This document shows positions 9,037-17,848 of a DNA stretch of 64,000 nt, piece by piece. Numbering within the stretch: position 1 is the first letter of the stretch; each line of letters starts with the position of its first letter. The position numbers and the translations under genes are program-made. The notes below the pieces were generated by a model. That model saw only the letters and a list, made by a program, of their open reading frames with translations, ran no database searches and had not been told where the DNA came from. This stretch comes from Sphingobium sp. CCH11-B1 (GTDB lineage: Bacteria > Pseudomonadota > Alphaproteobacteria > Sphingomonadales > Sphingomonadaceae), in NCBI RefSeq assembly GCF_001556865.1, contig NZ_LSJY01000018.1:6710-70709 (forward strand). Reading direction: 5' to 3'.

Positions 9037-9627
9037 ATGCGTCGGCTGTTCATAATTCGGCACGGAAATACGTTCGCCAGCAGCGCCGAAGCGCGGCGCG
9101 TTGGCGCGCGCACGGATATTCCCTTGGTGGAGTCAGGCCGCATGCAGGCGGAGCAACTCGGCCAATGGTTCGCACGGGAGAAACTGGCCGTGCGGCGCAT
9201 TCTGTCCAGTCCGTTGCAGCGGGCGCGGCAAACGGCGGAACTCATCGCGGCGGCTGTCGGAGTTGAATGTGCCGGCTCCTGTGACTGGCTTGGCGAGATC
9301 GATCACGGGCCGGACGAAGACCAGCCCGAAGCCGCTGTCCTTGCCAGGATTGGCGCCGATGCCCTGGCCCGCTGGGACGAGCAGGCCATCCCGCCGGACG
9401 GCTGGATCGTCGATGCGGAGGCGCGGGTTCAGGCATGGAGGGCCTTCTTTGCGGAAGGTGGCGAAGGCGTCGACCTGCTCGTCACCAGCAATGGGGCAGC
9501 CCGCTTCGCCTTGGTGGCATCAGGGCTTTCGCGGGGCGCGCTGAAGCTGCGGACAGGTGCCTTTGGGGAGCTTGCCGTCGACGATGACGGGCGGGTCAGC
9601 CTGATCCGCTGGGACGTGCGACCCTAG
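9037..9627 (+). CDS. Histidine phosphatase family protein
   Basis: 196-residue phosphoglycerate-mutase-like phosphatase. The RHGNT motif at residues 8-12 provides the phospho-accepting His9, and LSSPLQRARQTAELI is the typical second block. It starts 5 bases after kdsB and so probably belongs to the same message. The substrate is unknown; the family includes sugar phosphatases and cobalamin-pathway phosphatases. It converges on dmeF with only 7 bases between the stops. Confidence 0.85.
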   Translation: MRRLFIIRHGNTFASSAEARRVGARTDIPLVESGRMQAEQLGQWFAREKLAVRRILSSPLQRARQTAELIAAAVGVECAGSCDWLGEIDHGPDEDQPEAAVLARIGADALARWDEQAIPPDGWIVDAEARVQAWRAFFAEGGEGVDLLVTSNGAARFALVASGLSRGALKLRTGAFGELAVDDDGRVSLIRWDVRP

Positions 9628-9634
9628 GGCGCGG

Positions 9635-10621
9635 TCACCCGCATTCGACCGTTACATGCTCCATCCGGGGCAGGGCACTGATGCGGGCGCGCACCGCCGG
9701 GCCGTCTGCGCCGGGCGACAGGCTGATAATCGCGGCATGCGCATGGGGCCCTATGCGCCACACATGCAGGTCGCGGATGGTGGCGCCCTGCGCCTCTACC
9801 TCCCGCTGAACCGCCGCCATCAATGCAGGTTCGGCCGTGTCGAGCAGAATGGCGGCGGTGTCCTTCATCAGCCCCCACGACCAGCGGGCGATGACCGCAG
9901 CCCCCAACAGGCCTACCGCCGGGTCCATCCACCACCAGTGCAGATATCGCCCCGCCAGCAAGGCGCCGATCGCCAGCACAGACGTAAGGGCGTCGGTCAG
10001 GACATGGATATAGGCGGCACGCATGTTGTTGTCGGTATGGTTGTGACCATGGCCGTCATCATGACTGTGGCCATGGCCCAGCAGGAAGGCGCTGGCGATG
10101 TTGATGCCAAGGCCGATGATCGCGACCAGCGTAGCCTCGCCGAACGCAACTTCGACAGGCTGGAACAGCCGAATGCCCGATTCGACCGCAATGAAGACGG
10201 CGGTAAGCGCCAGCAGCAGCGCGGACGCAAAGCCGGCAAGATCGCCGACCTTGCCGGTGCCGAATGTGTAGCGCGGGTTTCGGGCATGGCGTCTGGCAAA
10301 GCGATAGGCGGCCGCCGCCACGGCCAACGCACCGGCATGGGTCGCCATGTGAAAACCGTCTGCGAGCAGCGCCATCGACCCGCTGATCCATCCGAAGACG
10401 ATCTCGACGACCATGGTGGCCGCTGTCAGCCACACGACCCACAGGGTTCGCCTTTCATTCCGATCATGGCCGTGGGCCAGGTAGATGTGGTCGAAATAGT
10501 GGCTCTCGTCGGAAAAGACGCCAGCCGCCGACCCTTGGTCGGAATGGTTGGCATGACCATGGTCGTGCGCTTGATGGTCATGTGCATGATGATGGTCGTG
10601 GCGATGATGTGGGTCGCGCAT
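9635..10621 (-). CDS. dmeF: Cation diffusion facilitator, DmeF-like Ni/Co exporter
   Basis: Inner-membrane cation/proton antiporter of 328 residues. The start at 10621 is chosen because it gives a very His-rich N-terminus (about residues 3-27), a known DmeF feature, and lies 5 bases after the regulator stop. About six membrane segments follow, with a second His-rich loop (HGHSHDDGHGHNH) between TM4 and TM5 and a cytosolic C-terminal domain. The metal sites HMATHAG and HVLTDALTSV fit the family's HxxxD pattern. Pairing with an RcnR-type repressor suggests nickel and cobalt efflux. Confidence 0.88.
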   Translation of the reverse strand: MRDPHHRHDHHHAHDHQAHDHGHANHSDQGSAAGVFSDESHYFDHIYLAHGHDRNERRTLWVVWLTAATMVVEIVFGWISGSMALLADGFHMATHAGALAVAAAAYRFARRHARNPRYTFGTGKVGDLAGFASALLLALTAVFIAVESGIRLFQPVEVAFGEATLVAIIGLGINIASAFLLGHGHSHDDGHGHNHTDNNMRAAYIHVLTDALTSVLAIGALLAGRYLHWWWMDPAVGLLGAAVIARWSWGLMKDTAAILLDTAEPALMAAVQREVEAQGATIRDLHVWRIGPHAHAAIISLSPGADGPAVRARISALPRMEHVTVECG

Positions 10622-10626
10622 CGCCC

Positions 10627-10899
10627 TTATTTCCCATAACGGCGGATCAGAGCCAGCATTTCTTCGCTCGCCAACGATCTCGCTTCGTCCGACAGGCCGG
10701 GCCTGGCGACATGCTCGCGCATATGTTGTTCGATCAGCTCTTCCATCAGGCTGCCGACCGCTCCCCGGACGGAGGCGACGAGCTGCAATGTTTCCGAACA
10801 ACCAGCATCGCCGGACAATTGTCGTTCGACCGCCGCGACCTGGCCGGCAATGCGTCGGACGCGAGCGAGCAGCTTCTCTCTGTCTTTAACGGTATGCAT
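10627..10899 (-). CDS. dmeR: RcnR/DmeR-type metal-responsive repressor
   Basis: 90-residue CsoR/RcnR/FrmR-family four-helix repressor. Its likely metal ligands are His2, Cys34, His59 and His63. This matches the RcnR set (His3, Cys35, His60, His64), not the FrmR set, which lacks the last His, so nickel/cobalt sensing is inferred. It heads the dmeRF operon and sits beside a G/C-tract inverted-repeat operator. The start at 10899 is chosen by alignment; a longer in-frame extension to 11262 runs antisense through crtY and is not real. Confidence 0.9.
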   Translation of the reverse strand: MHTVKDREKLLARVRRIAGQVAAVERQLSGDAGCSETLQLVASVRGAVGSLMEELIEQHMREHVARPGLSDEARSLASEEMLALIRRYGK

Positions 10900-10900
10900 A

Positions 10901-10920
10901 ATATAGCCCCCTATACTATA
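10901..10920. promoter_or_regulatory. Probable DmeR operator (RcnR-type)
   Basis: Read on the minus strand it is TATAGTATAGGGGGCTATAT: a G-tract flanked by inverted TATAG/CTATA arms. This is the known layout of RcnR/FrmR/CsoR-type sites. It ends 2 bases before the dmeR start codon and also lies 55-74 bases upstream of crtY, so repressor binding could touch both promoters. Confidence 0.75.
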
Positions 10921-10974
10921 TATGAACCAAAGACAAGGGTGGATCACGGACCTCCACCCGCCTACCACGATGCC

Positions 10975-12117
10975 ATGGATATGGAATGTGATCTGGCGAT
11001 CATCGGCGGCGGCTTGTCGGGCGGCCTGATCGCGCTCGCCTTTGCAGCGTTGCGGCCGGACGTGCGCCTGCTTCTTGTCGAACAGGACGGGGAGCCGGGC
11101 GGCAACCACATCTGGTCCTTTTTCGACGGCGATGTCGCGGAAGAGCATCGCTGGCTGATAGATCCGCTGGTGGCCCATCGCTGGCCCCAGGGGCACGCCG
11201 TCCATTTCCCGGGCCACAGCCGCCGGCTGAACACGCCTTATAACAGCGTGACGGCTGTCCACTTCGCTGTCTCGCTAAAGCGCAGGTTGGGGGACGGATT
11301 GCTGACCAATGCGTGCGTGTCCGACATGTCTTCGAACCACGTCCGACTTGCCGACGGCCGCCGCATTGCCGCCGCTGCGGTCATCGATGCGCGGGGGGCA
11401 GGAGATTTAGGCGCGTTGGGCTGCGGCTGGCAAAAGTTCGTGGGTCACAGCGTGCGCTGCGCCGAACCGCACGGCGTGGATCGTCCGGTCATCATGGATG
11501 CCACGGTGGATCAGATCGACGGATATCGCTTCATCTACCTGCTGCCCTGGGACGACCGGACGCTGTTCATCGAAGACACCTATTATAGCGACTCACCCGA
11601 CCTGGATGTCGCCGCCATCGGCCACCGCATCGCAGCCTATGCGGATGATAAGGGGTGGCGGGGCGACGTCTTGCATCGTGAACAAGGGGTGCTGCCGGTG
11701 GTTCATGGCGGCGACTTTGATCGATATTGGCCCGAGAGTGACGCCATCCCCCGCGCCGGTGTGAAGGCGGGCCTGTTCCAGCCGATGACCGGCTACTCGC
11801 TGCCCGATGCCGTCCGCTTCGCGCTCTGGCTTGCGGATCAGCCGCTTGATGGCTTGGCATCCGCCACGCGATCCTATGCGAAGGCACATTGGCGGAAGGG
11901 CGAATATTACCGGATGCTCGCCCGGATGCTGTTCGGCGCGGCGGCGCCCGATCAACGCTGGCGCATCTTCGAGCGCTTCTATCGGCTCGATCCTGCTCTC
12001 ATCCAGCGCTTCTACGCCGGACGCTCGACCATGGCTGATCGTTTGCGCATCTTGTGTGGCAAGCCGCCTGTCCCCATAAGGAGCGCCATGCGAACATTGT
12101 GGAACCCGCCCGCCTGA
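10975..12117 (+). CDS. crtY: Lycopene beta-cyclase
   Basis: Forms the beta-rings of beta-carotene from lycopene. The 380-residue protein begins with an FAD/NAD-binding motif (LAIIGGGLSGGLIALAF, about residues 5-21) and contains the family block PWDDRTLFIEDTYYSD and a late GLFQPMTGYSLPDAV segment. Start chosen at ATG 10975 (ATG 10981 also possible); no strong Shine-Dalgarno is visible. Its TGA overlaps the crtI ATG (12115-12119), so the carotenoid genes are coupled. Confidence 0.93.
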   Translation: MDMECDLAIIGGGLSGGLIALAFAALRPDVRLLLVEQDGEPGGNHIWSFFDGDVAEEHRWLIDPLVAHRWPQGHAVHFPGHSRRLNTPYNSVTAVHFAVSLKRRLGDGLLTNACVSDMSSNHVRLADGRRIAAAAVIDARGAGDLGALGCGWQKFVGHSVRCAEPHGVDRPVIMDATVDQIDGYRFIYLLPWDDRTLFIEDTYYSDSPDLDVAAIGHRIAAYADDKGWRGDVLHREQGVLPVVHGGDFDRYWPESDAIPRAGVKAGLFQPMTGYSLPDAVRFALWLADQPLDGLASATRSYAKAHWRKGEYYRMLARMLFGAAAPDQRWRIFERFYRLDPALIQRFYAGRSTMADRLRILCGKPPVPIRSAMRTLWNPPA

Positions 12118-13604
12118 TGAACAGGACAGCCATCGTCATTGGTGCAGGCTTTGGCGGCCTGGCGCTCGCCATCCGGCTCCAGTCGGCCGGCATAGCCACG
12201 ACCCTGGTAGAAGCCCGGGACCGCCCCGGCGGCCGCGCCTATATGTGGGAAAAGGACGGTTTCACCTTCGACGCAGGGCCGACCGTGGTCACCGATCCCG
12301 ATTGCCTGTCTGAACTGTGGCGTCTGTCGGGCCATGACATGGCGCAGGATGTCACGTTGATGCCGGTGTCGCCCTTCTATCGGCTTAACTGGCGCGATGG
12401 CACGAATTTCGACTATTCCAACAACGAGGCGCAGCTTCGCGCGGAGATCGCGAAGCTCGATCCGGCCGACGTCGCTGGCTATGAACGATTCCTCGATTAT
12501 TCCGCTGCCGTCTATGAGGAAGGCTATCGCAAGCTCGGCCACGTCGCCTTCCTGGACTTCGCATCGATGGTCCGGGCGGCGCCCGCGCTGGCGAAACATC
12601 AGGCGTGGCGCTCGGTCTATTCGATGGTGTCGTCATTCGTTAAGAGCGAGAAGCTGCGCGAGGCGCTAAGCTTTCACACCCTGCTGGTCGGCGGCAACCC
12701 CATGAAGACCAGCTCCATCTACGCCCTCATCCACAAGCTGGAAAAGGATGGCGGGGTCTGGTTCGCGAAGGGTGGCACCAATCGGCTCGTGCAGGGCATG
12801 GCGACGCATTTCGAGCGGCTGGGCGGAACGCTACGCCTTGGGGAGGCCGTCACCCGGATCGAAACCTATGGCGACAGAGCGACCGCGGTCCACACCGCGT
12901 CCGGCTGGCGAGGGGAGGCAGACGCCGTTGCCTCGAACGCCGACCTTATGCACAGCTATCGCGACCTGCTCGGCCACCATCCGCGCGGGACGAAGCAGGG
13001 GGAAGCACTGGCCCGAAAGCGCTGGTCGCCCAGCCTGTTCGTCCTCCATTTCGGTATCAAGGGCAGCTGGCCCGGCATCCCGCATCACATGATCCTGTTC
13101 GGGCCACGCTATGAAGGGTTGCTGACCGACATCTACGACCATGGCGTCCTGCCGCAGGATTTCTCGCTTTACCTGCATCACCCGACTGTCACCGATCCAT
13201 CGATGGCGCCGGAGGGGCATTCCACATTCTATGCGCTGGCGCCCGTGCCGCACATGGGCAAGCTGCCGATCGATTGGGATCAGTTTGGCGCGGCCTATGC
13301 CGAACGTATCTTGGACGAGATCCAGCACCGCCTGATACCCGACATCCGATCGCGAATCGTCACGCGGTTCCATTATACCCCCCGCGATTTCGGTCGCGAT
13401 CTTGCCGCGCACCATGGCAGCGCCTTCAGCCTTGAACCCTTGCTGACCCAAAGCGCCTGGTTCCGCGCGCATAACCGGGACGATGTCATTCCCAACCTCT
13501 ATCTGGTAGGGGCGGGCACTCATCCCGGCGCCGGTATCCCCGGCGTGGTGGGAAGCGCCAAAGCCACGGCGGCGCTGATGCTGGAAGATCTGGGCAGGAT
13601 GTAA
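12117..13604 (+). CDS. crtI: Phytoene desaturase
   Basis: CrtI-type FAD-dependent desaturase that converts phytoene to lycopene in four steps at the membrane. The 495-residue protein opens with the dinucleotide fold VIGAGFGGLALAIRL and the EARDRPGGRAY block. Near the end is the family signature YLVGAGTHPGAGIPGV, followed by the GSAKATAALM tail. The start codon overlaps the crtY stop. The next gene begins directly after the stop. Confidence 0.96.
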   Translation: MNRTAIVIGAGFGGLALAIRLQSAGIATTLVEARDRPGGRAYMWEKDGFTFDAGPTVVTDPDCLSELWRLSGHDMAQDVTLMPVSPFYRLNWRDGTNFDYSNNEAQLRAEIAKLDPADVAGYERFLDYSAAVYEEGYRKLGHVAFLDFASMVRAAPALAKHQAWRSVYSMVSSFVKSEKLREALSFHTLLVGGNPMKTSSIYALIHKLEKDGGVWFAKGGTNRLVQGMATHFERLGGTLRLGEAVTRIETYGDRATAVHTASGWRGEADAVASNADLMHSYRDLLGHHPRGTKQGEALARKRWSPSLFVLHFGIKGSWPGIPHHMILFGPRYEGLLTDIYDHGVLPQDFSLYLHHPTVTDPSMAPEGHSTFYALAPVPHMGKLPIDWDQFGAAYAERILDEIQHRLIPDIRSRIVTRFHYTPRDFGRDLAAHHGSAFSLEPLLTQSAWFRAHNRDDVIPNLYLVGAGTHPGAGIPGVVGSAKATAALMLEDLGRM

Positions 13605-14186
13605 ATGAAGAGACTGGCGGTTTATTGCGGTTCGGCGACACCGGCTGACCTCACCTATATCGACGCGGCACGCCAGGTCGGCCGCACCTTGGCGCAGCGG
13701 GGAATTGGCGTCGTCTATGGCGGCGGACGGCTGGGCCTGATGGGCGCGGTGGCGGACGCGGCGCTGGAGGCGGGTGGCGAGGTGATCGGCGTCATCCCCG
13801 AAGCGCTCGTCGGAGCGGAAGTCGCGCACAAGGGCTGCACCGAACTGCACGTGGTTCAGACGATGCATCAGCGCAAGCAGATGTTCACCGACCTTTCGGA
13901 CGGTTTCGTCACCTTGCCCGGCGGCGTCGGCACGATGGACGAATTGTGGGAAGCGATCAGCTGGGCGCAGCTTGGTTATCACAGCAAGCCGGTCGGGCTG
14001 CTGAATGTCGCGGGCTTTTACGACCAGTTGATCGGCTTTAATCGGCAGATGGTGGCATCAGGCTTCATCCGGCCGCAGCATGCCGGCATCCTGATCCACG
14101 CCGACAGCATTGACGCCCTGGTGGACGCGATGGGGGCGTACCAGCCGCATGAGACGATCTTCGCGATGAAGGCCGACCGATTGTGA
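13605..14186 (+). CDS. LOG family protein (TIGR00730 Rossmann fold)
   Basis: 193-residue Lonely-guy-type protein. Family members cleave nucleoside 5'-monophosphates, classically cytokinin riboside 5'-monophosphate, to release the base. The diagnostic motif PGGVGTMDELWE and the early YGGGRLGLMGAVADAAL phosphate-binding block are present. The ATG follows the crtI TAA with no gap, placing it inside the carotenoid operon between crtI and crtB. Its link to carotenoid synthesis is unknown. Confidence 0.9.
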   Translation: MKRLAVYCGSATPADLTYIDAARQVGRTLAQRGIGVVYGGGRLGLMGAVADAALEAGGEVIGVIPEALVGAEVAHKGCTELHVVQTMHQRKQMFTDLSDGFVTLPGGVGTMDELWEAISWAQLGYHSKPVGLLNVAGFYDQLIGFNRQMVASGFIRPQHAGILIHADSIDALVDAMGAYQPHETIFAMKADRL

Positions 14187-14190
14187 CGAC

Positions 14191-14216
14191 CGTTCCCCTG
14201 CTGAAGCCGGGGAACG
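14191..14216. repeat. Short hairpin between LOG gene and crtB
   Basis: CGTTCCCC and GGGGAACG form an 8-bp perfect stem around a 10-base loop. No T-tract follows, so it is not a classical terminator. It may adjust crtB expression or protect the message end. Confidence 0.4.
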
Positions 14217-14226
14217 ATGAGGACGG

Positions 14227-15186
14227 GTGTGCGTGAGTAGGTCCGACATTCCTGACCGCGCCGCCCTTGTCGCACACGCCCGCGAAAGCATCGCGCGCGG
14301 CTCGAAAAGCTTCGCCATGGCCTCCAAGCTGTTCGACCCCGTGACTCGCGAACGGGCCTGGCTGCTCTACGCCTGGTGCCGCAAGTGCGACGACATCGCC
14401 GATGGGCAGGACCATGGCGGTACGCTGGCCGGCGTGACCGATGGTCCGGCCAGGCTGGCCGACATGCGCGCGCGCACCGATGCGGCGCTGAGGGGCGAAC
14501 TCACCGGCGATCCAGCCTTCGATGGCTTCGGCCTTGTGATGCGCGAATGCGCCATCCCCTCGCGCTACGCCCATGACCTGATCGACGGCTTCGCCCTCGA
14601 TGCCGCGGAGTGGCGGCCAAAGAGCGAGGATGACCTGCTCCGCTATTGCTATCATGTGGCGGGGGCGGTCGGATGCATGATGGCGGTGCTGATGGGGGTT
14701 GATCCGGCCGACGAGGCCACGCTCGATCGCGCCTGCGATCTCGGCCTTGCCTTTCAGCTCGCCAACATCGCCCGCGATGTGGGGGAGGATGCGGCTGCCG
14801 GGCGATGCTATCTGCCCGCGGACTGGCTGGCGGAATCCCGACTGACGCCGGCGACCCTGATGACGGTGGAAGCGCGGCCTCGCTTGACTGTGCTGGGGCG
14901 CAGGCTGGCGAACATGGCGGCGGCCTATGAGGAAAGCGCGCGACACGGCACAGGCGCGCTGCCTGCCAGGGCCGCATGGGCGGTGTTGGCTGCGGCGGGC
15001 ATCTATGGCGACATCGCTCGCGAAGTCGCCCGGCGCGGCGGTGCGGCCTGGGATGATCGGGTCGTGACCCCCAAGTCTGAAAAGCTCGGCTGGGTAGCGA
15101 AAGCCGCGGCCCAGCTTGTCGGGCGGCATCATCGTTGGCCCGCCACTGCGCCGCGGTCGGCCACCCTTTGGGTTAGACCGCGCTGA
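14227..15186 (+). CDS. crtB: Phytoene synthase
   Basis: Condenses two geranylgeranyl diphosphates to phytoene, the first committed carotenoid step. The 319-residue squalene/phytoene-synthase fold shows the first Asp-rich motif DDIAD (55-59) and the second in NIARDVGEDA, each binding Mg-diphosphate, plus RCYLPADWL. Two GTG starts are possible (14227 and 14233); both follow a GATGAGGA stretch. It is the last visible gene of the crt operon. Hydroxylase and ketolase genes are not in the window. Confidence 0.95.
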   Translation: MCVSRSDIPDRAALVAHARESIARGSKSFAMASKLFDPVTRERAWLLYAWCRKCDDIADGQDHGGTLAGVTDGPARLADMRARTDAALRGELTGDPAFDGFGLVMRECAIPSRYAHDLIDGFALDAAEWRPKSEDDLLRYCYHVAGAVGCMMAVLMGVDPADEATLDRACDLGLAFQLANIARDVGEDAAAGRCYLPADWLAESRLTPATLMTVEARPRLTVLGRRLANMAAAYEESARHGTGALPARAAWAVLAAAGIYGDIAREVARRGGAAWDDRVVTPKSEKLGWVAKAAAQLVGRHHRWPATAPRSATLWVRPR

Positions 15187-15221
15187 TCGAAAAATAGGGC
15201 CGAAGCTCGCACATCGGCAGC

Positions 15222-15252
15222 AAAAAATGGGCCGATACTTTCGTATCGGCCC
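15222..15252 (-). terminator. Rho-independent terminator of glnK-amtB
   Basis: On the minus strand a perfect 10-bp stem (GGGCCGATAC / GTATCGGCCC) with a GAAA tetraloop is followed by ATTTTTT. It lies about 75 bases after the amtB stop. There is no T-tract on the plus strand, so it serves amtB rather than crtB. Confidence 0.88.
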
Positions 15253-15326
15253 AAGGCATGTTCGCAGGAGGAACATCGGTTGGCGGGCGGCCCTTAGCCC
15301 TTTGGGAGCGGGCCGCCCTGCCGATC

Positions 15327-16769
15327 TCAGTAGTTGTAAGCGCGCTCGCCGTGGCTGGAGAGGTCGAGGCCCTCCTGCTCGGCGTCGGCGCTCGGACGCA
15401 GACCGATGGTCTTGTCGATCACGAAGTAGAGGATCGCGCTCAGCACGCCCGAATAGACGAGGGTGAAGACCACTGCCTTGATTTGCGTGACGACTTGGGT
15501 CGCGATGGAGTAGCTGTCGGCATTGAAGCCGGCTGGGAAGACCGTGTAATCGAACACGCCCTGGCCGCCGAGCGACGGAGCCGCGACGATGCCGGTGCCG
15601 ATCGCGCCGACGATGCCGCCGATGCAGTGAACCCCGAACACGTCCAGGCTGTCGTCATAGCCGATCTTGCCCTTCACGAAAGCCACGAAGATGTAGCAGA
15701 TCGGGGAGACGACGAGGCCGAGAACGATTGAGGTCATCGGTGCGCCAAGGCCGGCAGCAGGCGTGATGGCAACGAGGCCCGCTACCGCCCCGGTCACCGC
15801 GCCCAGCAGCGAGGGCTTCCCGTGGTGGAACTGCTCGACCAGCGCCCAACTGACCGCAGCCGCGCAGGTGGCGAGCATGGTGTTGATGAAGGCGACGCCA
15901 GTGACGGCATTGGCTTCCAGGTTGGAGCCGGCGTTGAAGCCGAACCAGCCGACCCACAGCAGACTTGCGCCGATCATGGTCATGGTCAGCGAGTGCGGCG
16001 GCATGGGTTCCTTGGGGAAACCGATGCGCTTGCCGATGATGATCGCTCCCACCAGACCGGCGATACCGGCGTTGATGTGGACAACGGTGCCGCCAGCGAA
16101 GTCGAGCGCGCCCCAGCCCCAGAGCAAGCCGGCGTCGGTCGGCGCGTCAGGCAGGAAGTCAGGGCCGGCCCAGTACCAGACCATGTGCGCCATCGGGAAA
16201 TAGACGACGGTTAGCCACAGCACCACGAAGACGATCAGCGCCGAGAACTTCACGCGCTCGGCGAATGCACCGACGATCAGCGCCGGAGTGATCATGGCGA
16301 AGGTCATCTGGAACACCACGAACACCAGTTCGGGCAGATAGACATTGTTGCTGAAGGTCGCGCCATAGGTGGAACTGCTGACGTTCATCAGGAACGCTTT
16401 GTCCAAGCCACCGAAAATGGCGGGGAAGGGTGTATTGGTCGAGGTGAAGGCCATCGAATAGCCCCAGCAAGCCCAGACCAGGCCCGCGACCGACACGATC
16501 ATGAACACCTGCATCAGGATGCTCAGCATGTTCTTAGTGCGCACCAGGCCGCCGTAAAACAGAGCAAGGCCGGGAACCGACATCATCAGCACCAGCGCCG
16601 CCGAAACCAGCATCCAGGCGACGTCGCCCTTGTTGACCATGCCCGCCATTGCGGCGGCATCGGGAGCCTTGATTGGCCCTGCAGCGGCGGCGAGCGCCGG
16701 CGACGCGGCGAGCAGGGACAGGCCGGCCGCCCCCGCAATGCCGCACATTATCTTGGAAAAGGTCATCAT
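15327..16769 (-). CDS. amtB: Ammonium transporter
   Basis: Ammonia/ammonium channel of the Amt family, 480 residues with a cleavable signal peptide (about 1-27) and 11 predicted membrane helices. Family blocks are visible: FYGGLVRTKNML after the first helices, a DFAGGTVVHINAGIAGL pore segment and FGVHCIGGIVG near the end. The start at 16769 is set by a GGGGGGA site and the signal peptide; the upstream extension overlaps glnK. Follows glnK by 10 bases; GlnK is expected to plug the channel when nitrogen is plentiful. Confidence 0.96.
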   Translation of the reverse strand: MMTFSKIMCGIAGAAGLSLLAASPALAAAAGPIKAPDAAAMAGMVNKGDVAWMLVSAALVLMMSVPGLALFYGGLVRTKNMLSILMQVFMIVSVAGLVWACWGYSMAFTSTNTPFPAIFGGLDKAFLMNVSSSTYGATFSNNVYLPELVFVVFQMTFAMITPALIVGAFAERVKFSALIVFVVLWLTVVYFPMAHMVWYWAGPDFLPDAPTDAGLLWGWGALDFAGGTVVHINAGIAGLVGAIIIGKRIGFPKEPMPPHSLTMTMIGASLLWVGWFGFNAGSNLEANAVTGVAFINTMLATCAAAVSWALVEQFHHGKPSLLGAVTGAVAGLVAITPAAGLGAPMTSIVLGLVVSPICYIFVAFVKGKIGYDDSLDVFGVHCIGGIVGAIGTGIVAAPSLGGQGVFDYTVFPAGFNADSYSIATQVVTQIKAVVFTLVYSGVLSAILYFVIDKTIGLRPSADAEQEGLDLSSHGERAYNY

Positions 16770-16779
16770 TCCCCCCTTC

Positions 16780-17118
16780 TTACAGCGCGGTTTCGCCAGT
16801 CTCGCCGGTGCGGATACGCACGGCCTGACCGACATCGAGGACGAAAATCTTGCCATCGCCGATGGCGCCCGAATTGGCGGCCGCCTGGGTCGCTTCAACA
16901 ACGCGGGGCGCGAGGTCGTCGTCGCAGACCACCTCGATCTTGATCTTCGGGACCATGTTGGTGGAATATTCCGCGCCGCGATAGATTTCGGTCTGGCCTT
17001 TCTGGCGACCGAAGCCCTTCACTTCGCTGACCGTCATTCCCGCGATGCCGAGCGAGGATAGCGCCTCGCGGACATCGTCAAGCTTGAACGGCTTGATGAT
17101 AGCCATGACAAGTTTCAT
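16780..17118 (-). CDS. glnK: PII nitrogen regulatory protein
   Basis: 112-residue PII trimer subunit. It starts with MKLVMAIIKPFKLDDVREAL, has the T-loop Tyr51 that is uridylylated by GlnD (EIYRGAEYST), and the C-terminal GDGKIFVL ATP-binding block. It is the first gene of the glnK-amtB operon, with a GGGGGCGAC ribosome site. A full-consensus sigma-54 promoter lies 34-50 bases upstream, indicating nitrogen control through NtrC. The other end of that control, rpoN, lies 5.5 kb away. Confidence 0.96.
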   Translation of the reverse strand: MKLVMAIIKPFKLDDVREALSSLGIAGMTVSEVKGFGRQKGQTEIYRGAEYSTNMVPKIKIEVVCDDDLAPRVVEATQAAANSGAIGDGKIFVLDVGQAVRIRTGETGETAL

Positions 17119-17151
17119 GTCGCCCCCTTTATTGGTGTGCGGGGGCACATG

Positions 17152-17168
17152 AGCAAATGCCGTGCCAA
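17152..17168 (-). promoter_or_regulatory. Sigma-54 promoter of glnK-amtB
   Basis: The minus strand reads TTGGCACGGCATTTGCT, matching the sigma-54 consensus YTGGCACGrNNNTTGCW at every defined position, with the -24 GG and -12 GC correctly spaced. The first gene downstream is glnK, the classic NtrC/RpoN target. A GCGCC-N9-GGCGC dyad at 17189-17207 further upstream is a weak candidate activator site. Confidence 0.9.
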
Positions 17169-17272
17169 TTTGCTAAGGACGGGTTAATGCGCCGCTTGTC
17201 CAGGCGCGTTCCCATAATGTCGCTGAAAAAATGGGCAAAGAGTGAAAGCTGCTCAGTTTTTAGGCAGATCGG

Positions 17273-17848
17273 TCACCAGCGCGCACCTTCCGTAGCGGCT
17301 TCCGCTTCTTCCGGGCGGTTGACGCGGCCTAGGACGGCATTGCGGTGGGGGAAACGTCCGAACCGCTTTATGGTTGCATGATGTCGTCGCGCGAATTGGA
17401 GGGACTCTTCGTCGCCCGCGCCTTCGAACAGACTGAGCGACAAATCCTGATCTTCCAACGCTTCACTATGCATGAAGGGCATATAGAAGAACAGGCGCCC
17501 CGCACCACCGATCTGGACATCATAGCCATGGGCGATCGCGCCCCGCGAGATATCCCGTGCCAGGGGATCGGTCTGAAACGCGCGCGCACTGTCCCGAAAC
17601 ATATTTCGGGGAAGTTGATCGAACAGCAGGACCGCGGCCAGCGCGTCATCGGCCCGACCCAGAAAGGATGTCACGGGCTCGGCCTGCTTTGCCTCCCAAA
17701 GATCTGCAAATCGCGCGGAGCAGGTGCGGTCCAGTTCAGCGTCATGGCTCCACCAGCCGTCTTCGCCCACGTCGTTGAACCAGAAATCCAGAAGGGCGGC
17801 GGCCCAGTCCGCGGTCACGGCATCGTGGCTGTCTGTCAGCATGTTCAT
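17273..17848 (-). CDS. DUF924 family protein
   Basis: 191-residue soluble helical protein of the DUF924 (YPO3473-like, TPR-like fold) family. Typical blocks are LLDFWFNDVGEDGWW near the start, the LLFDQLPRNMFRDSARAF segment, FFYMPFMHSE, and the C-terminal IKRFGRFPHRNAVLGR. Function is not established in the family. It stands alone, upstream of and on the same strand as glnK. Confidence 0.88.
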   Translation of the reverse strand: MNMLTDSHDAVTADWAAALLDFWFNDVGEDGWWSHDAELDRTCSARFADLWEAKQAEPVTSFLGRADDALAAVLLFDQLPRNMFRDSARAFQTDPLARDISRGAIAHGYDVQIGGAGRLFFYMPFMHSEALEDQDLSLSLFEGAGDEESLQFARRHHATIKRFGRFPHRNAVLGRVNRPEEAEAATEGARW

